From: Anaerolineaceae bacterium
Lineage (GTDB): Bacteria > Chloroflexota > Anaerolineae > Aggregatilineales > Phototrophicaceae
Direction of reading: 5' to 3'
NCBI GenBank assembly: GCA_026708325.1
Contig: JAPOVC010000028.1
Span: forward strand, 120,749-184,748
Length of the DNA stretch: 64,000 nt
Below are positions 7,955-17,210 of this stretch, piece after piece. Position 1 is the first letter of the stretch; each line of letters starts with the position of its first letter. The notes under the pieces are model-generated. The model was not told the DNA's origin. It ran no database searches and worked only from the letters and a program-made list of their open reading frames with translations. A program made the position numbers and the translations under genes.

Positions 7955-9180
7955 GCGTCGCCACCGAAGACCTGCGCCGTCAGACGCGCCTCGGCCAGTT
8001 CCTCATCGGAAAGCAGCCCCAGCGATTCGCGGGCCTGCGCCGCCAGACGCAGGGAGCCGCTGACGACTACCAGCTGCGCGTCGCTTTGGCGGGCGAGCCG
8101 CAACGCGTTTCCGAAATCCGGCTGGAGGTCAATACGCGCCTTGTCCAGCCGGCAGGCGGCATGGACTTTCCGCGGGACGGCGGAGCGGTGACCGGGAGCG
8201 CGGGTCAGGGTGATGTGGAAGCGTGGATCGTCAAAGACCTTCAGCCAGGCGCAGGCCTTCTTGTCCGCCAGAAATCCGGCGATCAGTCGGACACGTCCAC
8301 GCGGGCCTGTCTCGCGCTCGATGAATGCCCGCAGGACCCACCCGGCTTCGGCCGTGTGGCCGCCGTCGATCAGCAGGCGTGGGCCGCAGGGAGGCGACAC
8401 GAGTTCCAGCCTGCCGGGCAAGGCAGGCACCGGCACTTTCGGCGGGTCCGGGTTATGTGGCAGCAGACCCCGTTCAGCCAGGTTGACCATGGCAACATGG
8501 GTGAGGTCCTGGTCGGTGAATCGCAGTCTGGCGCCAACACGTTTCGCTTCCGCCTGCAAAATGGCGCGCACTTCGGGAGTCTGTGGCGCGCTGATAGCGT
8601 GGCCCCCTCGCCGCAAAATCCCCGCCTTGTGCCAGGCCACGCTCGCCAGATCTCCCCCCAGCCATTCCGTATGTTCCTCTTCGATGCATGTGAACAGCGC
8701 CAGGCAGTTGTCGACGACGTTGACGGCATCGAAGCGGCCGCCGATGCCGGTTTCCAGCACAACCAGAGGAGCGCTGCGTTGTTGAAACCACCAGAGCGCC
8801 AGGGCCGTGCTGCGCTCAAAGGTGCTGACTGTTTCGGGCAACTTCTCCGCCGCCCGCGCCACAAGCGCTGCGCCCTCGCAAAAGGTCGCCGGATCAATGC
8901 GCACCCCGTTCAGCAGAAAGCGCTCGCGGAAGCTGTGCAAATGCGGGCTGAGGTAACAGCCGCAATCCAGCCCGGTTGCCCGCACCAGCCCTGCCAGACA
9001 ATGGCTGAGGCTGCTCTTGCCGCTGGAACCGGTGACGACGATTGCCTGGACGTCGCGCCGGGCCAGGCCGGACGAGGCGGCAAGGGCGCGCATGGACGCC
9101 AGGGAAAGGGGATAATTGTGACGGCGCACGGGTTGGCAAAGCTGTTCAAGGGCCCTTTGCAGGGAGGCGGGGGATGACAT
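7930..9180 (-). CDS. folC: Folylpolyglutamate synthase / dihydrofolate synthase
   Basis: This 416-residue protein has the Mur-ligase-family layout of FolC: an N-terminal HNYPLSLASMRAL region, a P-loop reading GSSGKSS, the LSPHLHSFRERF segment, and VLETGIGGRFDAVNV with the family acidic/Gly pattern. Later come HTEWLGG, WHKAGI and a C-terminal glutamate-ligase domain with a LLIDGGHTAEA motif. It adds glutamates to folates in the cytosol. The loop differs from the usual GTNGKGS, and the typical DHxxxLG reads EHTEWLG. Those changes leave the function likely but not certain. The ATG at 9180 gives normal length. Confidence 0.85.
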   Translation of the reverse strand: MSSPASLQRALEQLCQPVRRHNYPLSLASMRALAASSGLARRDVQAIVVTGSSGKSSLSHCLAGLVRATGLDCGCYLSPHLHSFRERFLLNGVRIDPATFCEGAALVARAAEKLPETVSTFERSTALALWWFQQRSAPLVVLETGIGGRFDAVNVVDNCLALFTCIEEEHTEWLGGDLASVAWHKAGILRRGGHAISAPQTPEVRAILQAEAKRVGARLRFTDQDLTHVAMVNLAERGLLPHNPDPPKVPVPALPGRLELVSPPCGPRLLIDGGHTAEAGWVLRAFIERETGPRGRVRLIAGFLADKKACAWLKVFDDPRFHITLTRAPGHRSAVPRKVHAACRLDKARIDLQPDFGNALRLARQSDAQLVVVSGSLRLAAQARESLGLLSDEELAEARLTAQVFGGDAYLSRLPD

Positions 9181-9376
9181 TCAGGAAACTTGCCCCGTTG
9201 CGTGGCGCAGGCAGACGTGCTAAAGTGTAGCAAGCGAAACGACTGCTGGTTGCCACAGGCTGTGTCCGAAGACAGCGACCCACCCGATTCTCGTAACAAA
9301 CATATCGATCACAATCGCCATGGCTGCGACGCCATGGCTTGTTCGGTTGCCCCTTTCCATTCCGGAGTAGATTTCA

Positions 9377-10681
9377 ATGTTGACTCCTGAGCCGGCGCAG
9401 GTCGCCCTGCTGCTGGCGCTCTTTACCCTGTTTGCGCTGATCAACCTGGTGCAGGCAGCGCTAAAAAATATGAACAGAACAAACCAGCGGGAGCTGGCGG
9501 AAGCGGGCCATGCCGGCTCCCGCCGGGCGCTTTCGCTGGATGAAGCGAGAGAGCGTCTCGACGTCGCATTTCAGGCATATTCGCTCACCCTGGTTGTGGC
9601 CTTTGCCTGGTTGGCCCGCAGCACATTGCTGCCCATGCAGGCCGACAGCCCGTCGCAGGTCTTGCTGGTCATTGTTGCCTGTTTTCTGTTGCAGATTGCC
9701 GGCCGCATGATTCCCCAGGTATCCGGTGCCGCCTGGGCGGACCGGCTGGCCCCGGCGCTGGCCGGTACGGGGCTGCTGCTGCTGCGTCTGGCCTGGCCTG
9801 TAATTGCGTTGCTGTCGCCGCTCAATCGTTACCTCAGACGGGTCACCGGAGCCGCGAGGCAGGCGGGCAGCGTCACCGAGCAGGAAATCATGACTCTCGT
9901 GGACGCAGGACAAAAGGAAGGCACCATTGAGGACGAGGAGAAGGCCATGATCTTCTCCGTCTTGCAATTTACCGACACCCTGGTGCGCGAGGTTATGGTG
10001 CCCCGTATCGATATCGTCAGCGTGTCGCGGGAGACGACCCTGCAGAAAGCGCTGGGACTGTTTGTAGGCAGCGGTCACTCGCGCCTGCCGGTGCATGACG
10101 GCAACATCGACCACGTTGAGGGCCTGCTCTATGCCAAGGACCTGCTGGCCGCCTGGCACAACGACGCCAACGATCCTCCCTCCATACCTGCGCTCATGCG
10201 TCCGGCGCATTTTGTGGCCGGCGACCGCCGCGCCGACCTGGTGCTGAAGGAACTGCAGGGGAGCAAAATTCATCTGGCCATCGTGCTGGATGAATACGGC
10301 GGCACGGCCGGCGTGGTGACTCTGGAAGACCTCGTTGAGGAAATCGTGGGCGACATTCAGGACGAATACGACACCGGCGAGGAAGTGGAATTCATCCGTC
10401 AGACCGATGGTGAGTACAGCATCGACGGCAGCATGGACCTGCACGATGTCAACGAATTGCTCAAGGTGGACCTGCCTACCGATTCCAGCGACACTCTGGG
10501 TGGATTCATTTACAATTTGCTGGGGCGGGTACCTCAGTTGGGAGAAGTCCTGCCGGTGACGGACCACGGTCTCACCCTGCGCATCGATTCACTGGACGGA
10601 CTACGGATTCGCAAGGTGCAGGTTAGCCGCGCCGATGAATCCCTGGCCGCGGCGGCCGGCACATCCGGCGGTGACACGTGA
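9377..10681 (+). CDS. HlyC/CorC (CNNM-like) transporter-associated CBS protein
   Basis: This 434-residue protein has an N-terminal membrane region: helices near 8-30, 55-80, 90-110 and 120-150, a reduced DUF21-like part. A linker (EQEIMTLVDAGQKEGTIEDEE) precedes two CBS domains (VMVPRIDIVSV ... HSRLPVHDGNIDHVEGLLYAKDLL) and a C-terminal CorC_HlyC domain. This order is that of the so-called hemolysin family, now linked to Mg/Co efflux or membrane-associated ion homeostasis. The stop overlaps the cdd start (GTGA), placing it at the head of a coupled run with cdd, recO and rfbC. Ion specificity is unknown. Confidence 0.85.
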   Translation: MLTPEPAQVALLLALFTLFALINLVQAALKNMNRTNQRELAEAGHAGSRRALSLDEARERLDVAFQAYSLTLVVAFAWLARSTLLPMQADSPSQVLLVIVACFLLQIAGRMIPQVSGAAWADRLAPALAGTGLLLLRLAWPVIALLSPLNRYLRRVTGAARQAGSVTEQEIMTLVDAGQKEGTIEDEEKAMIFSVLQFTDTLVREVMVPRIDIVSVSRETTLQKALGLFVGSGHSRLPVHDGNIDHVEGLLYAKDLLAAWHNDANDPPSIPALMRPAHFVAGDRRADLVLKELQGSKIHLAIVLDEYGGTAGVVTLEDLVEEIVGDIQDEYDTGEEVEFIRQTDGEYSIDGSMDLHDVNELLKVDLPTDSSDTLGGFIYNLLGRVPQLGEVLPVTDHGLTLRIDSLDGLRIRKVQVSRADESLAAAAGTSGGDT

Positions 10682-11082
10682 AATCCGACTGGGATCGCGC
10701 CCGACTTGTCGCGACGGCGATCGCCGCGTCCGGACATGCCTATGTCCCCTATTCCCGCTTCCCGGTAGGCGCGGCGCTGCTGGCGGTCGGGGGGAAAACC
10801 TACGGGGGTTGCAATGTCGAAAACGCGGCCTATCCCTCCACCCTCTGCGCGGAAAGGACGGCGCTGGTCAAGGCCGTCAGTGAAGGCGAGCGTGACTTTC
10901 TTGCCATCGCGGTGGTGACGCGGAGCGGTGGTTCCCCCTGCGGCAGTTGCCGCCAGATGCTCTACGAGTTTTCCCCCGGCATGCAGGTGGTGGTGGCAAC
11001 TCTGGAAGGGGAAATTCGCTATGAAGTTGCCCTGCAGGAGTTGCTGCCGCGCGGTTTCGGGCCCTCCGGGCTGGTCGGGTGA
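10678..11082 (+). CDS. cdd: Cytidine deaminase
   Basis: This 134-residue protein matches homotetrameric cytidine deaminases. The zinc ligands are Cys57 in TLCAERTAL and Cys88/Cys91 in PCGSCRQML, with Glu59 as proton shuttle and an Asn-Glu substrate pair in GGCNVENAAY. It converts cytidine and deoxycytidine to uridine forms for pyrimidine salvage in the cytosol. The GTG start overlaps the preceding stop, and its own stop overlaps recO in the same GTGA way, so translation is likely coupled. Confidence 0.95.
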   Translation: MKSDWDRARLVATAIAASGHAYVPYSRFPVGAALLAVGGKTYGGCNVENAAYPSTLCAERTALVKAVSEGERDFLAIAVVTRSGGSPCGSCRQMLYEFSPGMQVVVATLEGEIRYEVALQELLPRGFGPSGLVG

Positions 11083-11900
11083 GCGACGCGCCGGCGGAGC
11101 GGCGGAGCAGGACCTTTCGCACTGACGCCATCATTTTGCGGCGCCGCAATTTTGGTGAAGCCGATCGACTGCTTACGGTGTTGACGCCACAGCGCGGTCG
11201 ACTGGACCTGATCGCCAAAGGCGCGCGCCGACCATCCAGCGCCAAGACCGGGCACGTGGAATTGTTCACCCGCAGTGAACTTCTGGTGCATCGGGGACGC
11301 GAACTGGGGCTGGCCGTTCAGGCGGAGTTACGCAAGCCATGGCAGGCCCTGCATGAGGACCTGCAGCGAAGCGCCTGGGCCGGGCACGTGGCCGAACTGG
11401 TTGAGCGCTTCACGAACCCGGGCGACGACGACTTGCGAGCAGTCTTCGAATTGCTGGACGCCACCTTTGGCCGGCTCTGCGACGAACCTGATGCGCGACT
11501 GGTCGTTCGTCATTTCGAGCTGAAATTGCTGGACGAGACCGGTTTCCGGCCCGAGTTACAATCCTGTGTTCTGGGTGATGAAGTAATCGTCGCCGAGGAC
11601 CAGTACTTCAGCCATGCAGCAGGTGGCGTGGTTTGTCCGCGCTGCGCCGGCCGCGGGCTGGGTCAGTTGCCGCTGGCTGAAGCGACGTTGCGGGTCCTGC
11701 GACACCTGCAACGCAGCCCCTGGGGACAGTTGCGGGGTCTGCGCGTGCCGGAGGCCCTGCACAATGACATCGAACGCGTGCTGACCGGTTACATCACCTG
11801 GGTGCTTGAGCGTCGCCTGCAGGGTATGGACTTCGCACGCCGGGTTCGTCAATTGCAAACCTTGCAGGATGTGGCGGAAAACAGGAGCAGGAAACCTTGA
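11079..11900 (+). CDS. recO: DNA repair protein RecO
   Basis: This 273-residue protein shows the RecO order. An N-terminal OB fold begins with TFRTDAIILRRRNFGEADRLL and continues through GRLDLIAKGARR, followed by a helical domain with the conserved KLLDETGFRPEL. A zinc-finger-like part contains CVLGDEV and VCPRCAG. RecO helps RecFR load RecA on SSB-coated gaps and anneals DNA. The GTG at 11079 is coupled to cdd. Its last codons overlap rfbC (TTGA), an unusual operon partner for a repair gene. Confidence 0.92.
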   Translation: MSDAPAERRSRTFRTDAIILRRRNFGEADRLLTVLTPQRGRLDLIAKGARRPSSAKTGHVELFTRSELLVHRGRELGLAVQAELRKPWQALHEDLQRSAWAGHVAELVERFTNPGDDDLRAVFELLDATFGRLCDEPDARLVVRHFELKLLDETGFRPELQSCVLGDEVIVAEDQYFSHAAGGVVCPRCAGRGLGQLPLAEATLRVLRHLQRSPWGQLRGLRVPEALHNDIERVLTGYITWVLERRLQGMDFARRVRQLQTLQDVAENRSRKP

Positions 11901-12445
11901 ACGCAGCCTCATTCCTTCGCGAATCGGAGCGTATCGCCGGCGTCCGCATGGTTGACTTGCGCGCCTTCAGCGATGAACGCGGCAGGTTTATGGAGACCTT
12001 TCGACGAGAGTGGTTTCCGCAGGTCAACTGGGACCGTTTGCAAATGAATCGCTCGGACAGCCGGCAGCAGGTCCTGCGAGGCCTGCACTGGCACCGACGC
12101 CAGGTGGACTACTGGGTTGTGACCCGCGGCCTTATCCGGGCCGTGCTGGTGGACCTGCGCCGTTCCTCACCCACGTGGCGCAGGGTGGAGCGGGTCGAGA
12201 TGGGAGCCGAAAGCGGGCCAGGTCTCTTCATCCCGGAGGGAGTGGCGCATGGCTTTCTGGCACTGGATGACTCTACCCTGACCTACGTGGTCAACAATTA
12301 CTATGACAATTCGGACGAACAGGGTCTGGCGTGGGACGATCCCCAACTCAACATCCCCTGGGGAACGGAGGAGCCGCAACTGTCGGTGCGCGATCGTTCC
12401 AACCCGACACTGGCGGAACTTGAAGTGGCCGGCCTGCCGGCCTGA
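11897..12445 (+). CDS. rfbC: dTDP-4-dehydrorhamnose 3,5-epimerase family protein
   Basis: This 182-residue protein has the RmlC cupin motifs: FSDERGRFMETFR, QVLRGLHWHRRQ with the catalytic-area histidine, a VLVDLRRSSPT strand, and FIPEGVAHGFLALDD. RmlC epimerises C3 and C5 of dTDP-4-keto-6-deoxyglucose for rhamnose synthesis; related enzymes act on other NDP-sugars. rmlA, rmlB and rmlD are not in this window, so the exact substrate is inferred. The TTG at 11897 is in a TTGA overlap with recO. Its stop abuts the convergent 895-aa gene by one base. Confidence 0.87.
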   Translation: MNAASFLRESERIAGVRMVDLRAFSDERGRFMETFRREWFPQVNWDRLQMNRSDSRQQVLRGLHWHRRQVDYWVVTRGLIRAVLVDLRRSSPTWRRVERVEMGAESGPGLFIPEGVAHGFLALDDSTLTYVVNNYYDNSDEQGLAWDDPQLNIPWGTEEPQLSVRDRSNPTLAELEVAGLPA

Positions 12446-15133
12446 TCAATTGTCGTCGTTCGCTCGCGCCGTCTCGCCAGGCGGTGGCGCGTCCCGCTGG
12501 CTGTGCTCCAGCCAGGCGGCAATCCACTTCAGCGCGTCGACAGCGCTTTCCGGCGCGTGCTCACCCGCAAGCAATTGCCGTTCGATGTTCGGGCGGACCA
12601 GGGTGTTATGACTGCGCCGGTCGCCCATGGTGCCAATCAGTAGCGCCAGTTCACGCAGGTCGTGCGCCAAAACGGCGCGCGCGTTGTGTGACATCTCTTC
12701 GCCGTTGGCGGCCAGTTCGGCACGAAAGGTCTCCGCATCGAAACCGGATGGCTGGTTGTTGCGCGGGTCAAAGGCCTGCGACAGGTGTTGCAGCAAGTCG
12801 AAGACTGAATCGATTCTGGCCGCAAATTCCTGCATGTCATCCGTCCCCAGCATGCGGCGGAAGGCGAGGATGGTCTGTACGATTTCACGCTTGCGCAGGA
12901 GAGGCCGGCTGGCAGCCAGGACCTCGTCCAGGTGTGTCAGGTCGGCCATGCCCAGGGTGCGGGCCCATGCCCGCCACCAGTCAGTGAGTTGCATTTGAAG
13001 CGTGGCGCTCCAGCCCAGGACCTCCTGCAATCGCAGGAGCAGGGCGGTCAGCTGTGGCTCCGGGGCGGAGGTGCAGCGTGTCTGAAAGAGCCGGCGGCCC
13101 GCAATGCGGGCGACCATTTCGCTGCGCGTTGCAGCGGCATAATCCAGCAACTGCCACAGGGATTCGTCGCCGATTCGCAGCGATTCATCCTGCTGCAAAT
13201 GGCGCACGAGCAGTTCGGCGAGGGGCAGCGCTTCCTGATTCCAGGCGCGCATACGAAGCAGGGCAAGAACACTGTCGACGGTGATCTGGCGGGGCAGGTC
13301 CTCCGGCAGCTGACCAAAAAGCTTTACCAGGTCCACACTGCTGCGTTGACTGCGATGAGCCGCATCCGGCAGAGTCCCGGCAAGCATGTCCTCCCGCGCC
13401 AGGCTGGACGCGAATTCGAGGAACAGGGCATCCTGCCGGTCCGCCAGCAACAATGCACTGATGTTGCCCAGAGACGACGCCGGCAACCATGCCGGGCCCT
13501 GCTCAAGCAAGGCCGATACGATGGCTTCCGGCTGAAAACGTGCCGGCAGGTTGTTGCGCTGACCGGCGCGAAACAGTAGCCAGATCTGTTCGAGGACCGC
13601 GCTGCTGATTGCGCCTGCCACGCGCGCCGCCGTCGCCCGCGCGATGGCAATGAGGAAAAACTCCGGACCGCGTCGTTGCAGGGTCAGGAGCGGGTCGCCG
13701 GCGTGGTCGCGCAGTACCAGCCCGATGTTGTCTGGCAGTGATGCCAGCAGTTTGCTGTCCGCCAGCAGCTCTTCGAGCGTATTCGGTGCGTGGTGGACGG
13801 CGAGTTCCAGCAAATGCCCGGCGATTTCGCCATCGTCATGGGCCCGCTGCCTTGCCGCCAGCAAGCCGTTATGCAGGATGGTCGAGAGTCTGTAATGCTC
13901 CGGTTCAAGGGCAACGAGGCGCAGCCAGTTGATGATGGTTGCGCCATCCGCCTCGCAAATGGCGATTTGCAGGGAGCACAGCGCCGCCACCTGCAGACGC
14001 TTGCGCCAGCGTGGCGCTGCGCTTCCATTCGCCGTCAGTTGCGCTCGCGCAAAGACGTAAACGGCATCAGGGCGGCTTTGCAGGGCGGCAGCGAGGCCGG
14101 AGTCAAGTCGGGCATCCAGCGCCGGGTCCGCATCCATGTGTCTGGCAACGAGTCGGGCCGCCTCGCTGTCGCGTTCGTCCAGGGCTTCCTGCAGCAAGCG
14201 ATCCAGGACCTCAGGCAACAGAGTGGCGGGCAGGGGAAGTCCCGATCCGAGAAAGCCCTTGATGTCCTCTGCCGGGAGGGTTGCACCGCTACGGACGTCA
14301 CCGGCGAACTCAAATGACCTGGCCAACTGGTCCAGACCGGTGGCCAGGTTGTTTCCGGCAGGAAATGGCCCCAGACCATCAATGGCCGCCAGCAAGCGGT
14401 CCAGGTCCCCGGCCCACCACTGCGCCAGCAGGGACAGGTACTGCCCGCCTGGCCGGGCAGGCAGGGTTAACTCGTCGCTGACGCGCCAGCGTCTTGTATG
14501 CAGCATGGCATCGCTGAACAGGACTGCCGGCGCGCCTTCGCTGATGTCATTCACGTTGCTGGCGAAACCCAGCAAGTGCCGGGCATCCGCCGGAAGCAGC
14601 GCCATCAGGCCCTGGACCAGCTCGAGTCGCTTGCGCGTGCTGCGTTCCCCTCCGTCCAGCAACAGGCCGCGTTCATCCAGCGCCGCAGCCAGCATCTGCA
14701 ACAGGGGGGCCAGATCACCATCGTGTTGCTGAATCAGCCATTGAAGACAGTCGCGGCGCGCCTCGGCGGGCCAGGGAGCAGGGGTCGGAGCCCTGTCCTT
14801 CTGCCAGAGCTGTGCCACAAGCGGGAGAAGATTACCCGCCGCCTGCTGCAGATATCGCCGCTCCAGCCAGACGGATTCCCGCCGCAATTCGCCCTGGCTT
14901 TCATACCAGGCGCAGGCGAGCAGGTCCCGTTCGCCGGAACCAGGGAAGAGACCGAGCGACAGCGTCTGCTGGCGGGAACTGCCTGGCAGGGGCGCAAGGG
15001 ATCGCGGCGCGGGCCCGACCAGGTCCGCGCCTGCGCCTGGCCCCTCTGAAACGGCCGGAGGTGTCTCCTGCCACAGCGCGTCCGACCGGGTTTCGGACGG
15101 TTCTACATCCCGCTGTGCGATGTTCTCGTTCAA
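12446..15133 (-). CDS. Large helical protein of unknown function (895 aa)
   Basis: I do not recognise this protein. It is rich in Leu, Ala, Arg and Glu, with many short amphipathic helices, no signal peptide and no membrane segment. That is the look of an alpha-solenoid or large scaffold. The first 60 residues are Pro/Gly/Glu-rich and probably disordered. The TTG at 15131-15133 is preferred because GGGAG stands 6 bases upstream. The frame is open to an ATG at 15256, but that would overlap uxuA. The C-terminus ends in a charged tail (PPPGETARANDDN). It follows uxuA by 71 bp and could be cotranscribed, with no functional link evident. Confidence 0.7.
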   Translation of the reverse strand: MNENIAQRDVEPSETRSDALWQETPPAVSEGPGAGADLVGPAPRSLAPLPGSSRQQTLSLGLFPGSGERDLLACAWYESQGELRRESVWLERRYLQQAAGNLLPLVAQLWQKDRAPTPAPWPAEARRDCLQWLIQQHDGDLAPLLQMLAAALDERGLLLDGGERSTRKRLELVQGLMALLPADARHLLGFASNVNDISEGAPAVLFSDAMLHTRRWRVSDELTLPARPGGQYLSLLAQWWAGDLDRLLAAIDGLGPFPAGNNLATGLDQLARSFEFAGDVRSGATLPAEDIKGFLGSGLPLPATLLPEVLDRLLQEALDERDSEAARLVARHMDADPALDARLDSGLAAALQSRPDAVYVFARAQLTANGSAAPRWRKRLQVAALCSLQIAICEADGATIINWLRLVALEPEHYRLSTILHNGLLAARQRAHDDGEIAGHLLELAVHHAPNTLEELLADSKLLASLPDNIGLVLRDHAGDPLLTLQRRGPEFFLIAIARATAARVAGAISSAVLEQIWLLFRAGQRNNLPARFQPEAIVSALLEQGPAWLPASSLGNISALLLADRQDALFLEFASSLAREDMLAGTLPDAAHRSQRSSVDLVKLFGQLPEDLPRQITVDSVLALLRMRAWNQEALPLAELLVRHLQQDESLRIGDESLWQLLDYAAATRSEMVARIAGRRLFQTRCTSAPEPQLTALLLRLQEVLGWSATLQMQLTDWWRAWARTLGMADLTHLDEVLAASRPLLRKREIVQTILAFRRMLGTDDMQEFAARIDSVFDLLQHLSQAFDPRNNQPSGFDAETFRAELAANGEEMSHNARAVLAHDLRELALLIGTMGDRRSHNTLVRPNIERQLLAGEHAPESAVDALKWIAAWLEHSQRDAPPPGETARANDDN

Positions 15134-15204
15134 GGCCGCTCCCGTTTCCGGGTTCAGGGAGACAATGTAGCCAGGCCGCCCGGCAGGGGCAAGGCGTCGC
15201 GGAC

Positions 15205-16215
15205 TTAATTGAGGGTCTTCACCGCCTGGACCAGCGCGGTCAGATAACCGGTGCACCAGGCGCGCCCGCGATGGTGCCAGGCACTGTCATCCAGCATGGC
15301 GGGCACGTGGTCATCGATCAGGAAACCGTCGAAGCCGACGTCATGCAGCGTACGAAGGGCGGCCAGCATGTCGACGTTCCCCTCGTTGGGGAAGCACTCC
15401 TGGAAGTCAGGTACGTTGCCCTGCACGTCGCGGAAGTGGACGTAAAAGATGCGGCCGTCGCCGCCAAAGTGACGGATGGCGTCAAGCACGCCTTCACCGG
15501 AACTGCGATCGCTGTAGAGCATCTCCGAGAAACAGCCGATGCAAAAGTCCAGGCCATGCGCCGGGCTGGGCAGGGCGTCCAGCACCATCCGGAAGTTCTC
15601 CACCTTGTAAAAGAGGCGTCCCTGCTGCCCGAGCGCGGGCAGGGGCGGGTCGTCCGGATGCAGGGCGATGCGGACGCCGGCCTCCTCCGCCACGGGCAAG
15701 ACTTCTGCCATGAAATGCAGATAGCTGTCGAGCAGTTGCGCTTCGCTGTACTGGTGGGCCAGATCGCCGGCCGTCAACTGGCCGGCCAACGCGGCGTCCC
15801 CGTCGAATGCCGTTACCGTCACGCCGCCGCGACCCCGCGCGACCGGCGTGCGCCAGACGCCACCCGGCATCCAGTTCAGGCCCAGCAGGGGGATGCCGGC
15901 CTCGCCCATGTTGCGCACGGTGCGCTGGTAATTCTCGATCTGCGCGTCCCTGCCGGGCAGGCCCAGCATGGCCTCCAGGTAAAAGTTGCGCGGGACGTTT
16001 TCGATGGCTTCCAGACGCAGGCCGAAGTCGTTGACGCGCTGCCTTAGACGTTTCAGGTTGTCGAAGCGCCAGTAGCCATCCGCGCCGGGCAGGTCCTGGG
16101 TCGGGCCGGAGATGTTGAACTGCACACCGCTGACGCCCAGTTGCTGTGCGAAGGTCAGATAGTCATCGGTGGCCGAGTGGTACTGTCCGATGGCGACGCG
16201 CATTTGCTGGCTCAT
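15205..16215 (-). CDS. uxuA: Mannonate dehydratase
   Basis: This 336-residue protein looks like UxuA, a xylose-isomerase-like TIM barrel. Motifs include GVSGVQFNISG near the N-terminus, ALHPDDPPLP with metal-site His and Asp, LDFCIGCFSEM, the YVHFRDVQG strand with a metal-binding His, and DGFLIDDHVP. It dehydrates D-mannonate to 2-keto-3-deoxygluconate in hexuronate breakdown. The ATG at 16215 lies 82 bp from the divergent epimerase gene, which may act in the same sugar-acid pathway. Together with the enolase-superfamily and SMP-30 genes it points to uronate use. Confidence 0.88.
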   Translation of the reverse strand: MSQQMRVAIGQYHSATDDYLTFAQQLGVSGVQFNISGPTQDLPGADGYWRFDNLKRLRQRVNDFGLRLEAIENVPRNFYLEAMLGLPGRDAQIENYQRTVRNMGEAGIPLLGLNWMPGGVWRTPVARGRGGVTVTAFDGDAALAGQLTAGDLAHQYSEAQLLDSYLHFMAEVLPVAEEAGVRIALHPDDPPLPALGQQGRLFYKVENFRMVLDALPSPAHGLDFCIGCFSEMLYSDRSSGEGVLDAIRHFGGDGRIFYVHFRDVQGNVPDFQECFPNEGNVDMLAALRTLHDVGFDGFLIDDHVPAMLDDSAWHHRGRAWCTGYLTALVQAVKTLN

Positions 16216-16297
16216 GACGAGACCCCCTGCGATGCATGTCTGTTTCCTGCAAGGATGGTAATCTATACGATCCGAACATCAAGCATACAGGTCAGGC

Positions 16298-17152
16298 ATG
16301 GCCTCCAAAAGGGTATTGGTCACCGGCAGCGCGGGGCGCGTGGGACGCGCGGTGGTGCGCGAAATGCAGGACCATGGATACCTTGTGACGCCCGTGGACC
16401 GCAGCGCGCAGCGCCATGAGGATACGGTGGCAGTCGACATGCAGGACCTCGGTCACGTGACCGGTGTGATGCATGGCGTGGATGCCGTCGTGCACATGGC
16501 CGCCATCCCCTCACCCACGAGAGACCCGCCGGAGGTGGTCTTCAGGAACAACGTCATGTCCACCTTCAACGTGCTGGAGGCGGCAGCACTGCTCGGCGTG
16601 CGCAACGTCGTGCTGGCCAGCAGCATATCGGCGCTGGGATACGCCTTTCGTCACCGCGACTTCAATCCCCTGCAAATCCCGATCGACGAAACGCACCCCC
16701 TGCTCTCCCAGGACAGTTACGGTCTGTGCAAGATGGCCGGAGAAGAACTGGCGGAGGGATTCGTGCGCCGCATGCCTGACCTGGCGGTCAGCAGTCTGCG
16801 CTTCACCTGGGTGCTGGACCAGGAGGACATCCAGGTCGCGCGCAAGGCCCGCGAGCAGCGGGATTCTTCCGGCGGCGGCGCTTTCTGGACCTGGGTGGAC
16901 GTCCGCGACGCCGCCAGTGCCTGCCGCCTGGCTGTTGAACGCAACCGGCCGGGGCACGAAGCCTATTACATCGCCGCGCCGGAGATCCGGCTTGATATTC
17001 CGATCGAGGACTTGCTGGCGCGCCACTATCCGGGAGACTATCCTGTCGCGCCGGAAATCCAGGGTTCAGCAAGCCCGGTCGATTGCAGCAAGGCGCAACG
17101 CCTGCTGGGTTGGATGGCGCGTTGGAACATGGACGGCAGCCAGCGTCCGTAG
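16298..17152 (+). CDS. NAD(P)-dependent epimerase/dehydratase (extended SDR)
   Basis: This 284-residue extended SDR starts with the Rossmann motif RVLVTGSAGRVGRAVV and has VVHMAAIPSP, then a YxxxK active site (SYGLCKMAGEE) preceded by a serine in LASSISALGY. The C-terminal part holds a WTWVDVRDAASAC segment. Sugar lactone or uronate dehydrogenases and NDP-sugar epimerases share this layout. Being divergent from uxuA favours a sugar-acid role such as uronate dehydrogenase, but the substrate is not shown. ATG 16298 follows an AGG-type ribosome site. Confidence 0.78.
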   Translation: MASKRVLVTGSAGRVGRAVVREMQDHGYLVTPVDRSAQRHEDTVAVDMQDLGHVTGVMHGVDAVVHMAAIPSPTRDPPEVVFRNNVMSTFNVLEAAALLGVRNVVLASSISALGYAFRHRDFNPLQIPIDETHPLLSQDSYGLCKMAGEELAEGFVRRMPDLAVSSLRFTWVLDQEDIQVARKAREQRDSSGGGAFWTWVDVRDAASACRLAVERNRPGHEAYYIAAPEIRLDIPIEDLLARHYPGDYPVAPEIQGSASPVDCSKAQRLLGWMARWNMDGSQRP

Positions 17153-17178
17153 ACCCCCTTACCCGTAATCGCTATACT
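17150..17178 (+). promoter_or_regulatory. Putative sigma70-type promoter of the glycan-assembly operon
   Basis: TAGACC (17150-17155), a 17-bp spacer and TATACT (17173-17178) lie 32 bp before the WecA/TagO-like start. Confidence 0.5.
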
Positions 17179-17210
17179 GAATTCAGCGCGGCGCTTCCCC
17201 CGGGACGGAA

